Positions 42,990 through 53,106 of a stretch of 64,000 nt of DNA are shown here, piece by piece. Made by a program: the position numbers and the translations under genes. Each line of letters starts with the position of its first letter. The stretch's first letter is position 1. The notes beneath the pieces were generated by a model. The model did not search any database. It worked only from the letters and a program-made list of their open reading frames with translations, and was not told the origin of the DNA. Source of the stretch: an uncultured Steroidobacter sp. (lineage in GTDB: Bacteria > Pseudomonadota > Gammaproteobacteria > Steroidobacterales > Steroidobacteraceae); contig NZ_CALFXI010000048.1 of NCBI RefSeq assembly GCF_937958065.1, positions 1 through 64,000 of the forward strand, read 5' to 3'.

Positions 42990-43661
42990 CTACTTGAGCT
43001 TCCTGACGCTCACTTCCTTGAAGTACACGGTGTCCACGTCGCCGTGATTCTGCAGCCCGATGTAACCGCTCGCGGGACGTTTGCCGCGATCCGGCTCGTG
43101 CTTCGCTTTCTTCTCGGGGACCGGCGAGCCTTCCTTGTAGTCGGTGACCTTGGTGCCGTTCACAGTAACGACGGTGCGCTCGTCCTCGAGGGTGATCTCC
43201 ATCGTGTTCCATTCGCCGGTCTTGGGCTTTGCCAGCGTCTTGGTGAAGGAATACAGCACGCCGGTGCGATGCCAGTCGTCGTCGCTGTCGTCGATCTGCA
43301 CTTCGTAACCTTTGTTCACCGGCATCCACGGCTCGGTGGGCTGCTCGGGAATGCGGATGAACACGCCGGAATTGCCGCCGCCGTTCTCATCCGGTGCCTT
43401 GTACACGACGCGGATGACCGAGTTGCCGAACTTCTCGCCCGTGTAATACAGCAGGCCCATGCCGCCGACGGTCTTGAGCACGCCGTTCTCGACGACGAAC
43501 TCACCCGGGCCGACATGTTTCCAGCCGTCCAGGTTCTTGCCGTTGAACAGCGGCCGCCACTCGGACTTCGAGCTGTTGTCCGCGCTCGCTGTCATGGCGC
43601 ACGTGGCGGCAAGCACCGCGATCCAGGACGCGGCGCGCGCGCCATTGAATGCATTGAACAT
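42990..43661 (-). CDS. Secreted DUF1080 / 3-keto-disaccharide hydrolase family protein
   Basis: A 223-residue protein with a signal peptide (cleavage near TASA-DN). The LamG-like domain starts WRPLFNGKNLDGWKHVG and includes NSGVFIRIPEQPTEPW and GYEVQIDDSDDDWHRTG, typical of PF06439. Members of this family split 3-keto-glycosides. It is one of two paralogues in the locus; this one is shorter. Confidence 0.85.
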   Translation of the reverse strand: MFNAFNGARAASWIAVLAATCAMTASADNSSKSEWRPLFNGKNLDGWKHVGPGEFVVENGVLKTVGGMGLLYYTGEKFGNSVIRVVYKAPDENGGGNSGVFIRIPEQPTEPWMPVNKGYEVQIDDSDDDWHRTGVLYSFTKTLAKPKTGEWNTMEITLEDERTVVTVNGTKVTDYKEGSPVPEKKAKHEPDRGKRPASGYIGLQNHGDVDTVYFKEVSVRKLK

Positions 43662-43680
43662 GAGAATGCTCCTTTGCTCG

Positions 43681-44583
43681 TTACGATTTGAGCGCGCTCA
43701 GATACTCGAAGCTGGCGCGCACCGCATCGACGGTCGGGCCGGTGAAGTTTTCCTGCTCGACGAAATAATGTTTCAGGCGCTGCGGATCGCAGGCGGCGAA
43801 GACGCTCTTCCAATCGATCTTGCCGCGACCGATCTCGACGGTCTGGGCCTTGATCTCGTCGACCGCGTTGACCGCGTCCTTGCGCACGTCCTTCACGTGC
43901 AGCAGCGCAATACGATCGGCGTGCTGCTTGATGAACTTCGCCGGGTCGAGACCGGCCGTGACCACCCAGCCCAGATCCAGCTCGATGGTCACGAGCTGCG
44001 GATCGGTCGATTTCAGCAGCTGGTCGAACGCGGTCACGCCGTTGAACGAGCGGAACTCCATGTTGTGATTGTGATAGCCGGCCTGCAGCCCGGCTTTTTT
44101 CGCAACCTCGCCCAGCTTGTTCAACTGCTCGGCATTCCATTTCCAGTCATCCAGCGTGATGTCCCTGGCAATGGCCGCGGACGGTGCCTTGTTCCCGGGC
44201 AGCGCAGGGAAGGCGCAGACGAAATATTTCGCGCCGACTTCGGCCGCGCCGTCGACCAGCTTCTGCATGTCTTTCTGGATGTCGCCCATGCTGGAGTGGG
44301 CGGAGGGCGCGGTCATGCCGTGGTCGGCCAGGATCTTGCGCATCTCCTTGCCGGACTTGCCGTAGAACCCGGCGGTTTCCACTTCGCGATAGCCGATCGC
44401 CTGCAGTTTCGCGAGCGTGCCGGTCAGGTCCTTGGCCGCGACGTCACGCACCGTGTAGAGCTGCAATCCGATCGGGCGGCCCAGCGGGCCCGTGCCATCG
44501 CCGGCCGCGAAACTTCTGACTCCACTCATGGCGGCCAATGCAGCAAGCGAGCTGCCCTCGAGAAAGCGGCGACGTGTGATCAT
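43681..44583 (-). CDS. Tat-exported sugar phosphate isomerase/epimerase-like protein (AP endonuclease 2 fold)
   Basis: A 300-residue protein. It has the Tat signal MITRRRFLEGSSLAALAAMS and then a TIM barrel with IGLQLYTVRDVAAKDLTGTL, VETAGFYGKS, AGYHNHNMEFRSFNG, TIELDLGWVVTAG and ALLHVKDV. The metal ligands Glu, His and Asp are in place. Export through the Tat pathway suggests that it acts on a periplasmic sugar such as a 3-keto sugar rather than a phosphate. It lies between the Gfo/Idh/MocA and DUF1080 genes. Confidence 0.85.
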   Translation of the reverse strand: MITRRRFLEGSSLAALAAMSGVRSFAAGDGTGPLGRPIGLQLYTVRDVAAKDLTGTLAKLQAIGYREVETAGFYGKSGKEMRKILADHGMTAPSAHSSMGDIQKDMQKLVDGAAEVGAKYFVCAFPALPGNKAPSAAIARDITLDDWKWNAEQLNKLGEVAKKAGLQAGYHNHNMEFRSFNGVTAFDQLLKSTDPQLVTIELDLGWVVTAGLDPAKFIKQHADRIALLHVKDVRKDAVNAVDEIKAQTVEIGRGKIDWKSVFAACDPQRLKHYFVEQENFTGPTVDAVRASFEYLSALKS

Positions 44584-44594
44584 GAAGGTTTCTC

Positions 44595-45725
44595 CTAATC
44601 GTTGATGGCGGTCCATTGATTGCTGGCGGAGGAGCGCAACACGGCTTCCACGATGCTCATCGAGCGCGCGCCGTCGGCGAACGTCGGCAGCCCGGCGTGC
44701 GACTGGCCGCGAATCGCCGCATACGAATCGCGCACGAAGACTTCGAAACAATCGCCCCAGCCCTGCGCATGGCCGGCGGGCAGCCAGGCCAGATGCCGCT
44801 GCTCGGGCGAATACTGGGAGGGATCGCGCATCAGCAAGGTCGTGCCTTCGCGTCGGCCGATCCAGAGTTGTTCGGGGCTTTCCAGGTCGAACATGACGCT
44901 CTGCTGCGCGCCATCGAGCTCGAACCACAAGCGGTTCTTGCGGCCCGCCGAGACCTGGCTGACCGTGAGCGTCGCAAGGGTGCCGCGATCGGTGCGCAGG
45001 ATCAGGCACGCGACGTCTTCGGTATCGACGGACTTGGTGTCTTTTACTTCGCCGCTGGCTTGAAACGCGACGCGACTCGCAGCCGCCGAACGTTGCGCAA
45101 TCGGCGTGCCGAGCGTGGCAATGAGCGAGGTAAATCGTTCGCCGGTGATCCATTCGAGCACGTCGCAAAGATGCGAGCCGATATCCGCGAACGCGCGTGA
45201 CTTGCCGCCAGCGGTTGCGTCGACGCGCCAGTTCGTATCGCCGGCCTGCATGAGCCAGTCCTGCAGATACGAGCCTTGAATCAGATACAGCTTGCCGGTC
45301 TCGTCACTCTGCACACGTGCGCGGGCTTCGCGCACCATCGGGTGATAGCGATTGATGAACGGCACGGTACCGACCAGACCTTTGCTTTTCGCGAGATCGG
45401 TCAGCGCACGAGCATCCTGCAAGGAGGTGGCGAGCGGCTTCTCACAGACGACATGTTTGCCGGATTCCAGTGCCGCCTTGGCGACTTCCATGTGCAGCGA
45501 GTTGGGCGTGCAGATGTGGATGACATCCACGTCCTTGTCTCGCGCCGCTTCGAGCCCCGAGGCATACCCCCGAGGCACCTCCATGGACTTCGCCGCCTCG
45601 GCCGAGCGTTCCGGCGAAGAGGCCGCGACACCGACGACTTCCGCACCGGCGAGCCGGGCAGAACGTACATGAACTCTGCCGATGAAACCGGTTCCAATTA
45701 CTGCCGCGCGAAGGGGTTTGGACAT
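44595..45725 (-). CDS. Gfo/Idh/MocA-family oxidoreductase
   Basis: A 376-residue protein. The Rossmann domain starts PLRAAVIGTGFIGRVHVRSA, with HICTPNSLHMEVAKAALESG and VVCEKPLATSLQDA (the EKP catalytic signature). The C-terminal domain has GSHLCDVLEWITGE. It lacks a signal, so it is cytoplasmic and probably reduces or oxidises a sugar with NAD(P). In the locus it could return a 3-keto sugar to the parent hexose. Confidence 0.88.
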   Translation of the reverse strand: MSKPLRAAVIGTGFIGRVHVRSARLAGAEVVGVAASSPERSAEAAKSMEVPRGYASGLEAARDKDVDVIHICTPNSLHMEVAKAALESGKHVVCEKPLATSLQDARALTDLAKSKGLVGTVPFINRYHPMVREARARVQSDETGKLYLIQGSYLQDWLMQAGDTNWRVDATAGGKSRAFADIGSHLCDVLEWITGERFTSLIATLGTPIAQRSAAASRVAFQASGEVKDTKSVDTEDVACLILRTDRGTLATLTVSQVSAGRKNRLWFELDGAQQSVMFDLESPEQLWIGRREGTTLLMRDPSQYSPEQRHLAWLPAGHAQGWGDCFEVFVRDSYAAIRGQSHAGLPTFADGARSMSIVEAVLRSSASNQWTAIND

Positions 45726-45746
45726 GGTTGAGCGCTCGAAAAGGGT

Positions 45747-46646
45747 TCAGGGAGTGGCGGCCGGGCGTGCATATTGACACGTCGCCGGCGCGGATTTCAC
45801 GTAGTACGAACGATAATTGCCGGCCTTCGGGTCCATGCAGCCGGCCAGGTTCAGCAGCGAGATTCTGCGAAAGTCGATGGGATGCGACTCGCTCTGCAGG
45901 GCGATATAGCCGCCCTTCATCAGCTTGCCGGTCGGCTGCGCGGCCGGGTCATGGTCATGCACCACACCGCCACCGAATTGCGGCAGGGCATATTCGAGCA
46001 CCTTCTGGCCGTCGACGATGTGAGCAATCTGGCCGGCGCCCAGCACCAGCAACTCGACGCGGACCCATTGATCGCCGTCGTAAGTGCGCGACCGAGAGTT
46101 CAGGCAGTGCTCCGGGTACAGGCTGCCGTCGACGACGATTTCGGTGCCCGGCGTGCAGACATTCAGCGTCGGGCGCGCGCTGCCGTCGCTCTTGCCGCCG
46201 AGCAACTGCGCTTCGATCGAGATGGGGAAGTCCTGATCGCGCGTCATGGTCTTCGGATCCTGGGCATGGATCATCATGCCGCTGTTACGAAAGGCCCAGG
46301 CGCCGGGACCGCCCTTGGCCTGCTCGCCGACGAAACGGTACTCGACTACGAGGCGGTAGTAGCTGTACGGCGTCTGGTAGAACAGATGGCCGAACTGGTT
46401 GTCGAAATTCCGATACTCGTCGTAACGAACCTGCAACAGGCCGTCGCGCACCCGGAACGTATCGGCGAAATTTTCGCCGAGCGCGTGCTTGGAAATCTTG
46501 GGCGTCCAGCCGGTGAGGTCGCGGCCGTTGAACAGCTCGATCCAGTCGCCCGCGGGAATGGTGGGCGCAGTGGGCTTGGATTGCGCGAACACGGATGACG
46601 TTCCGAGCAGCGCGCAAGCCAGGGTCAGCATCTTCGCCGTCCGCAT
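45747..46646 (-). CDS. Secreted DUF1080 / 3-keto-disaccharide hydrolase family protein (longer paralogue)
   Basis: A 299-residue protein with a signal peptide (MRTAKMLTLACALLGTSSVFAQ). The domain begins WIELFNGRDLTGWTPKISKH and continues with GAWAFRNSGMMIHAQDPK and DFPISIEAQLLGG. The C-terminal part has GGYIALQSESHPIDFRRISL and a pair of cysteines (AGCMDPK..ATCQYA). It is the first gene of the minus-strand sugar locus. The ATG at 46646 is chosen; GGGGGACAGG precedes it. Confidence 0.85.
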   Translation of the reverse strand: MRTAKMLTLACALLGTSSVFAQSKPTAPTIPAGDWIELFNGRDLTGWTPKISKHALGENFADTFRVRDGLLQVRYDEYRNFDNQFGHLFYQTPYSYYRLVVEYRFVGEQAKGGPGAWAFRNSGMMIHAQDPKTMTRDQDFPISIEAQLLGGKSDGSARPTLNVCTPGTEIVVDGSLYPEHCLNSRSRTYDGDQWVRVELLVLGAGQIAHIVDGQKVLEYALPQFGGGVVHDHDPAAQPTGKLMKGGYIALQSESHPIDFRRISLLNLAGCMDPKAGNYRSYYVKSAPATCQYARPAATP

Positions 46647-46746
46647 CCTGTCCCCCAATGTCCCGTCCGAGTCATGAGTTTTCTATTGCGTCCGATCGCC
46701 GCACGCTGCGACCATAGCTGTCACCGCTGTCAAGGGCAATGGCGAC

Positions 46747-47406
46747 TTGAGTAACGATTCGCAGCAACGGGCTCGGCCGGCCACCGTCGTGCTGGTCCAT
46801 GGCTTATGGATGTCGGGCTTCCAGTTGCGGGTGCTCAAGCATCGACTCGAGGCGAACGGGCCGTTCCGTGTCGCCGCGTTTTCCTATCCGTCGCTCTCCG
46901 GGACGATGAGCGATCACGTGCGCGCTCTGTTGGATTTTGCGCGCGCGCAGGATGTGCCGGAGCTGCATTTCGTCGGCCACAGCCTTGGCGGGCTCGTGAT
47001 CTTGCGTGCGCTACAGCTGACTGACGATTTGCCGCCGGGGCGGGCGGTGTTGCTGGGAACGCCGCTGCAAGGATCGAAAGCAGCGCAGGGCGTCGCGCGC
47101 ATTCTTCCATTCGGTAAGGCCATCCTCGGTGCGGCGGTGAACGCGGAGTGCGTTGAGTTTGAACCGCGCGAGTGGCGCGGGCATCGCGATGTCGGTGTAA
47201 TCGCAGGGTCCATGAGATTGGGGCTAGGGCGATTGTTTGCTGATCTGGACGCGGACCACGACGGCACGGTCCTCGTGGAGGAGACGATGCTGCCGGGTGC
47301 GAAAGATCACATCGTCCTGTCGACGTCGCACACGGGGATGCTGCTCTCGGCGGAAGTGGCGGAACAGGCAGCGTGGTTCTTGCGAAGCGGCATGTTTCGC
47401 CGCTGA
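46747..47406 (+). CDS. Alpha/beta hydrolase (lipase-like)
   Basis: A 219-residue protein. It has VVLVHGLWMSG (oxyanion HG), the nucleophile elbow FVGHSLGGLVI (Ser), GRAVLLGTPLQGSKAAQG, and acid and His late in the chain (DADHDGTVLVEET, STSHTGMLLS). The layout is that of small triacylglycerol-lipase-like esterases. The start is a TTG at 46747; no in-frame ATG precedes the first strand. It is divergent from the sugar locus and convergent with mutS. Confidence 0.8.
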   Translation: MSNDSQQRARPATVVLVHGLWMSGFQLRVLKHRLEANGPFRVAAFSYPSLSGTMSDHVRALLDFARAQDVPELHFVGHSLGGLVILRALQLTDDLPPGRAVLLGTPLQGSKAAQGVARILPFGKAILGAAVNAECVEFEPREWRGHRDVGVIAGSMRLGLGRLFADLDADHDGTVLVEETMLPGAKDHIVLSTSHTGMLLSAEVAEQAAWFLRSGMFRR

Positions 47407-47534
47407 TGCTTATGGAGCGATCGTGCTCAGCCGCTGTCGCTGCGCAGGCGGCGAGCGCTTGCCCGTCGCCGCTTGCTCTTTCTGGAGCGTTCTGACCGTA
47501 CGCTCCGCCCGGTCATCCGGAGCCAGAGCGGACC

Positions 47535-50102
47535 TTATTTCTCAGCTGCCAGTTTCTTCAGTCGGTAAAGCGCGTCCAACGCTTCGCGAGGCGTCATCGA
47601 ATCTGGATCGACGCTGCGTAGCGCGGCGACCGCCTGGTGCTCCTCTTCTTCCTCGTCGTCGGGGAACTCCAGCAACAATTCTCCCTGCGGCTTCACCTGT
47701 TGCGCAGCTGCCGAGCGGCGCTCCAGCTCGTGCAAGTATTTGCGCGCGGCGCTGATGACTTTGGGCGGCACGCCGGCGAGCGCTGCAACCTGCAAACCGT
47801 AGCTTTGGTTCGCCGGGCCCTCTTTTACCGTGTGCAGGAAAATGAGCTTCTCGCCGTGCTCGGTGGCATCGAGGTGTACGTTCGCGCAGTTATCCAGATC
47901 CTGCGCGAGCGATGTGAGCTCGAAGTAGTGCGTCGCGAACAGGGTGAACGCACGCACGCTGCGAGCGATATGGTTCGCGCACGCCCACGCGAGCGACAAG
48001 CCGTCGTACGTGCTCGTGCCGCGACCGATCTCATCCATCAGCACCAGGCTGTTGTTGGTCGCGTTGTTCAGAATGTTTGCTGCTTCGGTCATCTCGACCA
48101 TGAAGGTCGAGCGGCCGCCCGCGAGATCGTCCGAGGCGCCGATGCGCGTGAACACGCGATCGATCGGCCCGATGCGCGCGGCGCTCGCGGGTACATAACT
48201 GCCGATGCGGGCGAGAATGACGATCAGCGCGGTCTGGCGCATGAAGGTCGATTTACCGCCCATGTTCGGGCCGGTGATCACCAGCATGCGCCGATCGTTG
48301 TTCAAGCGCAGATCGTTGGGCACGAACGGTTGATCGATGAAGCGTTCGACCACGGGATGACGGCCTTCGGTGATCTGGATCACCGGATCGTCGGAGAGCT
48401 CCGGCTGCGCGTAACGCAAGGTCACTGCGCGCTCGGCCAGGTTCGATAGCACATCGAGTGCCGCGAGTGCTGCGGCGGAGCCTTGCAGCTCGGCGAGCCT
48501 GGCGATCAGCCGATCGAGCAACTCGTCATACAGCTGTTTCTCACGAGCCAGCGCCCGGTCGCGCGCGCCGAGGACTTTGTCTTCGAACTCCTTCAGCTCC
48601 GGCGTGATGTAACGCTCCGCATTCTTTACCGTCTGGCGACGGTGATAGTCCGTCGGCACCTTGTCCGCGAAGCTGCGATTGATCTCGATGTAGTAGCCGG
48701 AGACGCGGTTGTAGCCCAGGCGCAGGTTGGCGATGCCGCTGCGCTCGCGTTCGCGCGCTTCGAGTTGCACCAGGTATTGATCGCTGTGCTCGCTTATGAG
48801 CTTGAGCTCATCGAGCTCGGCGTCGTAGCCCTGAGCGATCACGCCGCCTTCGCGCAGGATGGGCGGCGGCGATTCGACGATGGCGCGTGTCAGCAGCTCG
48901 TGAAGGTCCGGGTAGCTCCCCGCTTGCGACGCGAATTCGCGCAGCAGCGGTGAGTCGATGTTCGCCAGGAGTTGTTGCAATTCAGGCAAACGTCCGAGCG
49001 CATCGCGCAGCTGCGCCAGATCGCGAGGACGCGCACTCTTCAACGCGACGCGAGCAAGGCCGCGCTCGATGTCGCCTACGTGATTGAGCAGATCGTGCAA
49101 CGGCGTGTACAGCGCGCGATCGATCAATGTCGAAATCGCCTGCAAGCGCAATTCAACCGCGCCACGATCACGCAACGGCCGATTGAGCCAGCGGCGCAGT
49201 TCGCGGCCGCCCATCGCCGTCGCCGTTTGATCGAGCACGGCGGCAACAGTGCATTCCGGGCGGTCCGTCAGACTCACATCCAGTTCGAGATTGCGCCGAG
49301 TGGCGGCATCGAGCAACACGGTTTCGCTGCGTTCCTCTGTGCGCAGACCGCGCAGATGAGGCAACGCGGCCTTCTGTGTATCGCGAACGTATTGAAGCAG
49401 CGTGCCCGCCGCACGAATCGCGAGCGAATACTCGGCACACCCGAACCCGGAAAGATCCCGCGTCGAGAATTGCTCGCAGAGCATTCGAGTGCAGGTTTCC
49501 AGATCGAAATGCCACAACGGACGTTCGCGCACATGCGTCGTGATGCCCGCCGGCGCCCCGGATTCGGGCACGAGCAGCTCCGCCGGCCGCAAACGCTCGA
49601 TCTCGGCGGCGAGCCCTTCCTCACCGGCCGCTTCCATCACGCTGAAACGACCGCTCGACAACTCCAGCCACGCGAGGCCGAAGCGTGGACCTTCGCGGTA
49701 CAGCGACGCGAGCAAATTGTCTTTGCGCGCATCGAGGAAGGCGTCATCGGTGACCGTACCCGGCGTGACGACGCGCACCACTGCACGCTCGACCGGCCCC
49801 TTCGACTTCGCCGGATCCCCGATCTGTTCGCAAATGGCGACGGACTCGCCCTTGCGCACCAGTCGCGCGAGGTAGGACTCGGCGCTGTGATACGGCACGC
49901 CCGCCATCGGGATCGGCTGCCCGGCCGATTGCCCGCGCGCGGTCAGGGTGATATCCAACAGACGCGCGGCCCGTTTGGCATCCTCGAAGAACAGCTCGTA
50001 GAAATCGCCCATGCGATAGAACAACAGCTCGTTCGGGTACTGCGCTTTGAGGCGCAGGTACTGCTGCATGGACGGGGTATGGGATTCCAGGGCGGCGGCC
50101 AT
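47535..50102 (-). CDS. mutS: DNA mismatch repair protein MutS
   Basis: An 855-residue protein. The mismatch-binding domain has FYRMGDFYELF with the Phe-X-Glu motif. The C-terminal ABC ATPase has Walker A TGPNMGGKSTFMRQ, the signature region STFMVEMTEAANIL and Walker B SLVLMDEIGRGTSTYDG. A tetramerisation-type tail is present. The gene order mutS, pncC, thpR, recA follows other gammaproteobacteria. Confidence 0.96.
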   Translation of the reverse strand: MAAALESHTPSMQQYLRLKAQYPNELLFYRMGDFYELFFEDAKRAARLLDITLTARGQSAGQPIPMAGVPYHSAESYLARLVRKGESVAICEQIGDPAKSKGPVERAVVRVVTPGTVTDDAFLDARKDNLLASLYREGPRFGLAWLELSSGRFSVMEAAGEEGLAAEIERLRPAELLVPESGAPAGITTHVRERPLWHFDLETCTRMLCEQFSTRDLSGFGCAEYSLAIRAAGTLLQYVRDTQKAALPHLRGLRTEERSETVLLDAATRRNLELDVSLTDRPECTVAAVLDQTATAMGGRELRRWLNRPLRDRGAVELRLQAISTLIDRALYTPLHDLLNHVGDIERGLARVALKSARPRDLAQLRDALGRLPELQQLLANIDSPLLREFASQAGSYPDLHELLTRAIVESPPPILREGGVIAQGYDAELDELKLISEHSDQYLVQLEARERERSGIANLRLGYNRVSGYYIEINRSFADKVPTDYHRRQTVKNAERYITPELKEFEDKVLGARDRALAREKQLYDELLDRLIARLAELQGSAAALAALDVLSNLAERAVTLRYAQPELSDDPVIQITEGRHPVVERFIDQPFVPNDLRLNNDRRMLVITGPNMGGKSTFMRQTALIVILARIGSYVPASAARIGPIDRVFTRIGASDDLAGGRSTFMVEMTEAANILNNATNNSLVLMDEIGRGTSTYDGLSLAWACANHIARSVRAFTLFATHYFELTSLAQDLDNCANVHLDATEHGEKLIFLHTVKEGPANQSYGLQVAALAGVPPKVISAARKYLHELERRSAAAQQVKPQGELLLEFPDDEEEEEHQAVAALRSVDPDSMTPREALDALYRLKKLAAEK

Positions 50103-50251
50103 CGCTTTAGTGACTAACTCTTTATGACGCTATGGAAGGCAGATCAGGTCTGGAGCCGACAATGGCCCAAGCCCGGGCGACAAAGGAGGGAATTGTGCCT
50201 GCGCGAATCCGGATATGCCCAGCTTGACGTTCATCCCCGGGAGCCTGAAGC

Positions 50252-50767
50252 ATGCGTGGCATGAACAGCGATGAGGATTTGAAGCGCCTTGCCACCCAGG
50301 CCGGCGCGGACCTGCTGGACGCCGAGCGGCGCCTGGTGACGGCGGAATCGTGCACCGGCGGCTGGGTCGCCAAGCTGTTGACCGACATTGCCGGCAGTTC
50401 GGCCTGGTACGACGGCGGCGTCGTGGCGTATAGCAACACGCTGAAGCAATCCCTGCTCGGAGTTCGGCCCTCGACGCTCGCGTCACACGGCGCGGTCAGC
50501 GAGGCGACGGCGCGAGAGATGGCAATCGGCGCTTTGGAAACGCTCGGTGGTAATATCGCGCTGGCGGTGACGGGCATTGCCGGCCCGGCGGGTGCGCAGC
50601 CGGGCAAGCCGGTCGGGACGGTGTGGTTCGGGTGGGCCTGGAAAGAGGGTCACGAAATCGAGACCCGGGTCGCGCTGGAGACATTCACCGGAGATCGCGA
50701 GGCAATTCGCCGTCAGTCCGTGGCGCGGGCCCTGCGCGAGTTGAGTCAACTGCAGCGGCAGCCGTGA
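50252..50767 (+). CDS. pncC: Nicotinamide-nucleotide amidase (CinA C-terminal domain)
   Basis: A 171-residue stand-alone CinA-C domain. It has RRLVTAESCTGGWVAKLLTD with the catalytic Ser/Lys region, GGVVAYSNTLKQSLLGV, VSEATAREMA and LAVTGIAGPAGAQPGKPVGT. It deamidates NMN to NaMN in NAD recycling. The N-terminal molybdopterin-like domain of full CinA is absent. The start is the ATG at 50252 with GGGAG 7 nt upstream; the ATG at 50261 is possible. The stop overlaps the thpR start by one base. Confidence 0.92.
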   Translation: MRGMNSDEDLKRLATQAGADLLDAERRLVTAESCTGGWVAKLLTDIAGSSAWYDGGVVAYSNTLKQSLLGVRPSTLASHGAVSEATAREMAIGALETLGGNIALAVTGIAGPAGAQPGKPVGTVWFGWAWKEGHEIETRVALETFTGDREAIRRQSVARALRELSQLQRQP

Positions 50768-51306
50768 TGGCCACGGCCGGGCGCCCAGCCCAGCAACGCT
50801 TGTTTTTCGCGCTGTGGCCCAGCGATGAGTTCCGCGCGCAGCTCGAAGCAGCAACCCTTTCTCTTGCTCGCGCGAGTGGCGGACGACTGATACCGCCGGG
50901 GAATTTCCACGTCACGCTGTTGTTTCTCGGCCAGATTCCGCGCGAGAGCTTGCCGGCTGTTCAGGAAGCCGGCGCGAGTTTGGCCGGCAATGCGGCATTC
51001 ACCCTGGAGTTCGATGCCATCGAGTCGTGGGGCCGTAAAGTGCTGTGTCTCACCACGGCCCAGCCGCCCGCTAGCGCGATCGCTCTCGCCGAAGGCTTGC
51101 GCGCCCGTCTGGGCGGCCAGCTGCAACGGCTCGATGAACGGCCGTACAGCCCGCACATCACGCTGGCCCGAGACCTGCCCCGCAGCCTCCGACCCCAGAG
51201 AATCGAAACATTGCGCCAGCAGGTAAACGAGTTCGTGCTGGTCGAATCGGTGCCCGAGGCGAGCGGCTCGCGATACTCGATCCTGGAGCGCTGGCCGCTG
51301 CGCTGA
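50767..51306 (+). CDS. thpR: RNA 2',3'-cyclic phosphodiesterase (2H family)
   Basis: A 179-residue enzyme. The two catalytic HxT motifs are visible in NFHVTLLFLG and SPHITLARDL. The start RLFFALWPSDEFRAQL is typical of LigT/ThpR proteins. It opens RNA 2',3'-cyclic phosphate ends to 2'-phosphates. It overlaps pncC by one base in the conserved cluster. Confidence 0.92.
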   Translation: MATAGRPAQQRLFFALWPSDEFRAQLEAATLSLARASGGRLIPPGNFHVTLLFLGQIPRESLPAVQEAGASLAGNAAFTLEFDAIESWGRKVLCLTTAQPPASAIALAEGLRARLGGQLQRLDERPYSPHITLARDLPRSLRPQRIETLRQQVNEFVLVESVPEASGSRYSILERWPLR

Positions 51307-51357
51307 CCGTTACAATGGCGCCTACACCAGCTGGCGACAGTGGCGGAGCGCGAATAA

Positions 51358-51373
51358 CTGTGCAAATATACAG
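51358..51373. promoter_or_regulatory. LexA box (SOS operator) of recA
   Basis: CTGTGCAAATATACAG fits CTG-N10-CAG and the consensus CTGTATATATATACAG at 13 of 16 positions. It lies 91 bp before the recA ATG. Confidence 0.8.
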
Positions 51374-51463
51374 ATATTCCCCGGTTTCGCGCGTCAGCTT
51401 GGTGAATACTGACGCCGCAGCCGCAGGCCACCAATCAACATCCAATCTATCGAAGGTCATCCG

Positions 51464-52469
<1,006 letters not shown>

Positions 52470-52483
<14 letters not shown>

Positions 52484-53054
52484 GACCAGTCGCACACGCG
52501 AATTGTTCGAGGCCGCGGGCCTGCCTGCGGCCGACGACGAAGCGCTGAGTCCCGAAGAACGAGCCGAGCGCGCCAAAAAACAGGACAGGGAAGTCGAGGT
52601 TGCCGCGGTGCGCCTGTTGTCGCGTCGGGAGCACTCCACCGAGGAGTTGAAGCGCAAGCTGGCGGCCAAGGGGTACCCCGAGACCAGCATCGCCACGGTG
52701 CTCGACAAGCTGGGCAAGAAAAAGTGGGTTTCGGACGAGCGCTTTGCCGCGAATTATGTCCACCACCATGCCCGGCGCGGCCAGGGGCCGGTACGGATCC
52801 GGGCGCAGCTGCGCCAGCAGGGTATTACCGACTCGCAAATTCAGCAGGAAATCGCCGGCGGCGAGCAGGATTGGAACGGACTGGCGGCCGAGGTCCGGCG
52901 GCGCAAGTTCGGCGCGGCCCTGCCTCAAACCCCGAGCGAGCGTGCAAAGCAGGCGCGGTTCCTTCAATATCGCGGTTTTAACAGCGATCAAATCCGCGCC
53001 GCCCTGAAGTTCGATCCCCATCTCGATGATGTGTTGGACATCGAGCCGGAATAA
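52470..53054 (+). CDS. recX: RecA regulator RecX
   Basis: A 194-residue protein with three-helix repeats: VAAVRLLSRREHSTEELKRK, KKWVSDERFAANYVHHHA and GPVRIRAQLRQQGI. It dampens RecA filaments. The GTG start at 52470 overlaps the last 14 nt of recA, so translation may be coupled. The N-terminal 40 residues are poorly conserved, and a later start cannot be excluded. Confidence 0.9.
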
Positions 53055-53106
53055 GGACGTCGATCCGGGCGGAGGATGCGATCCGGATCATCCCTGACGG
53101 TTCCTC

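Noticed and set aside
46700..46746. TGTCACCGCTGTCA before the longer DUF1080 gene as a second LacI operator
   Set aside because: Only 9 of 14 positions match the operator at 42868 and its two halves are poorly symmetrical.
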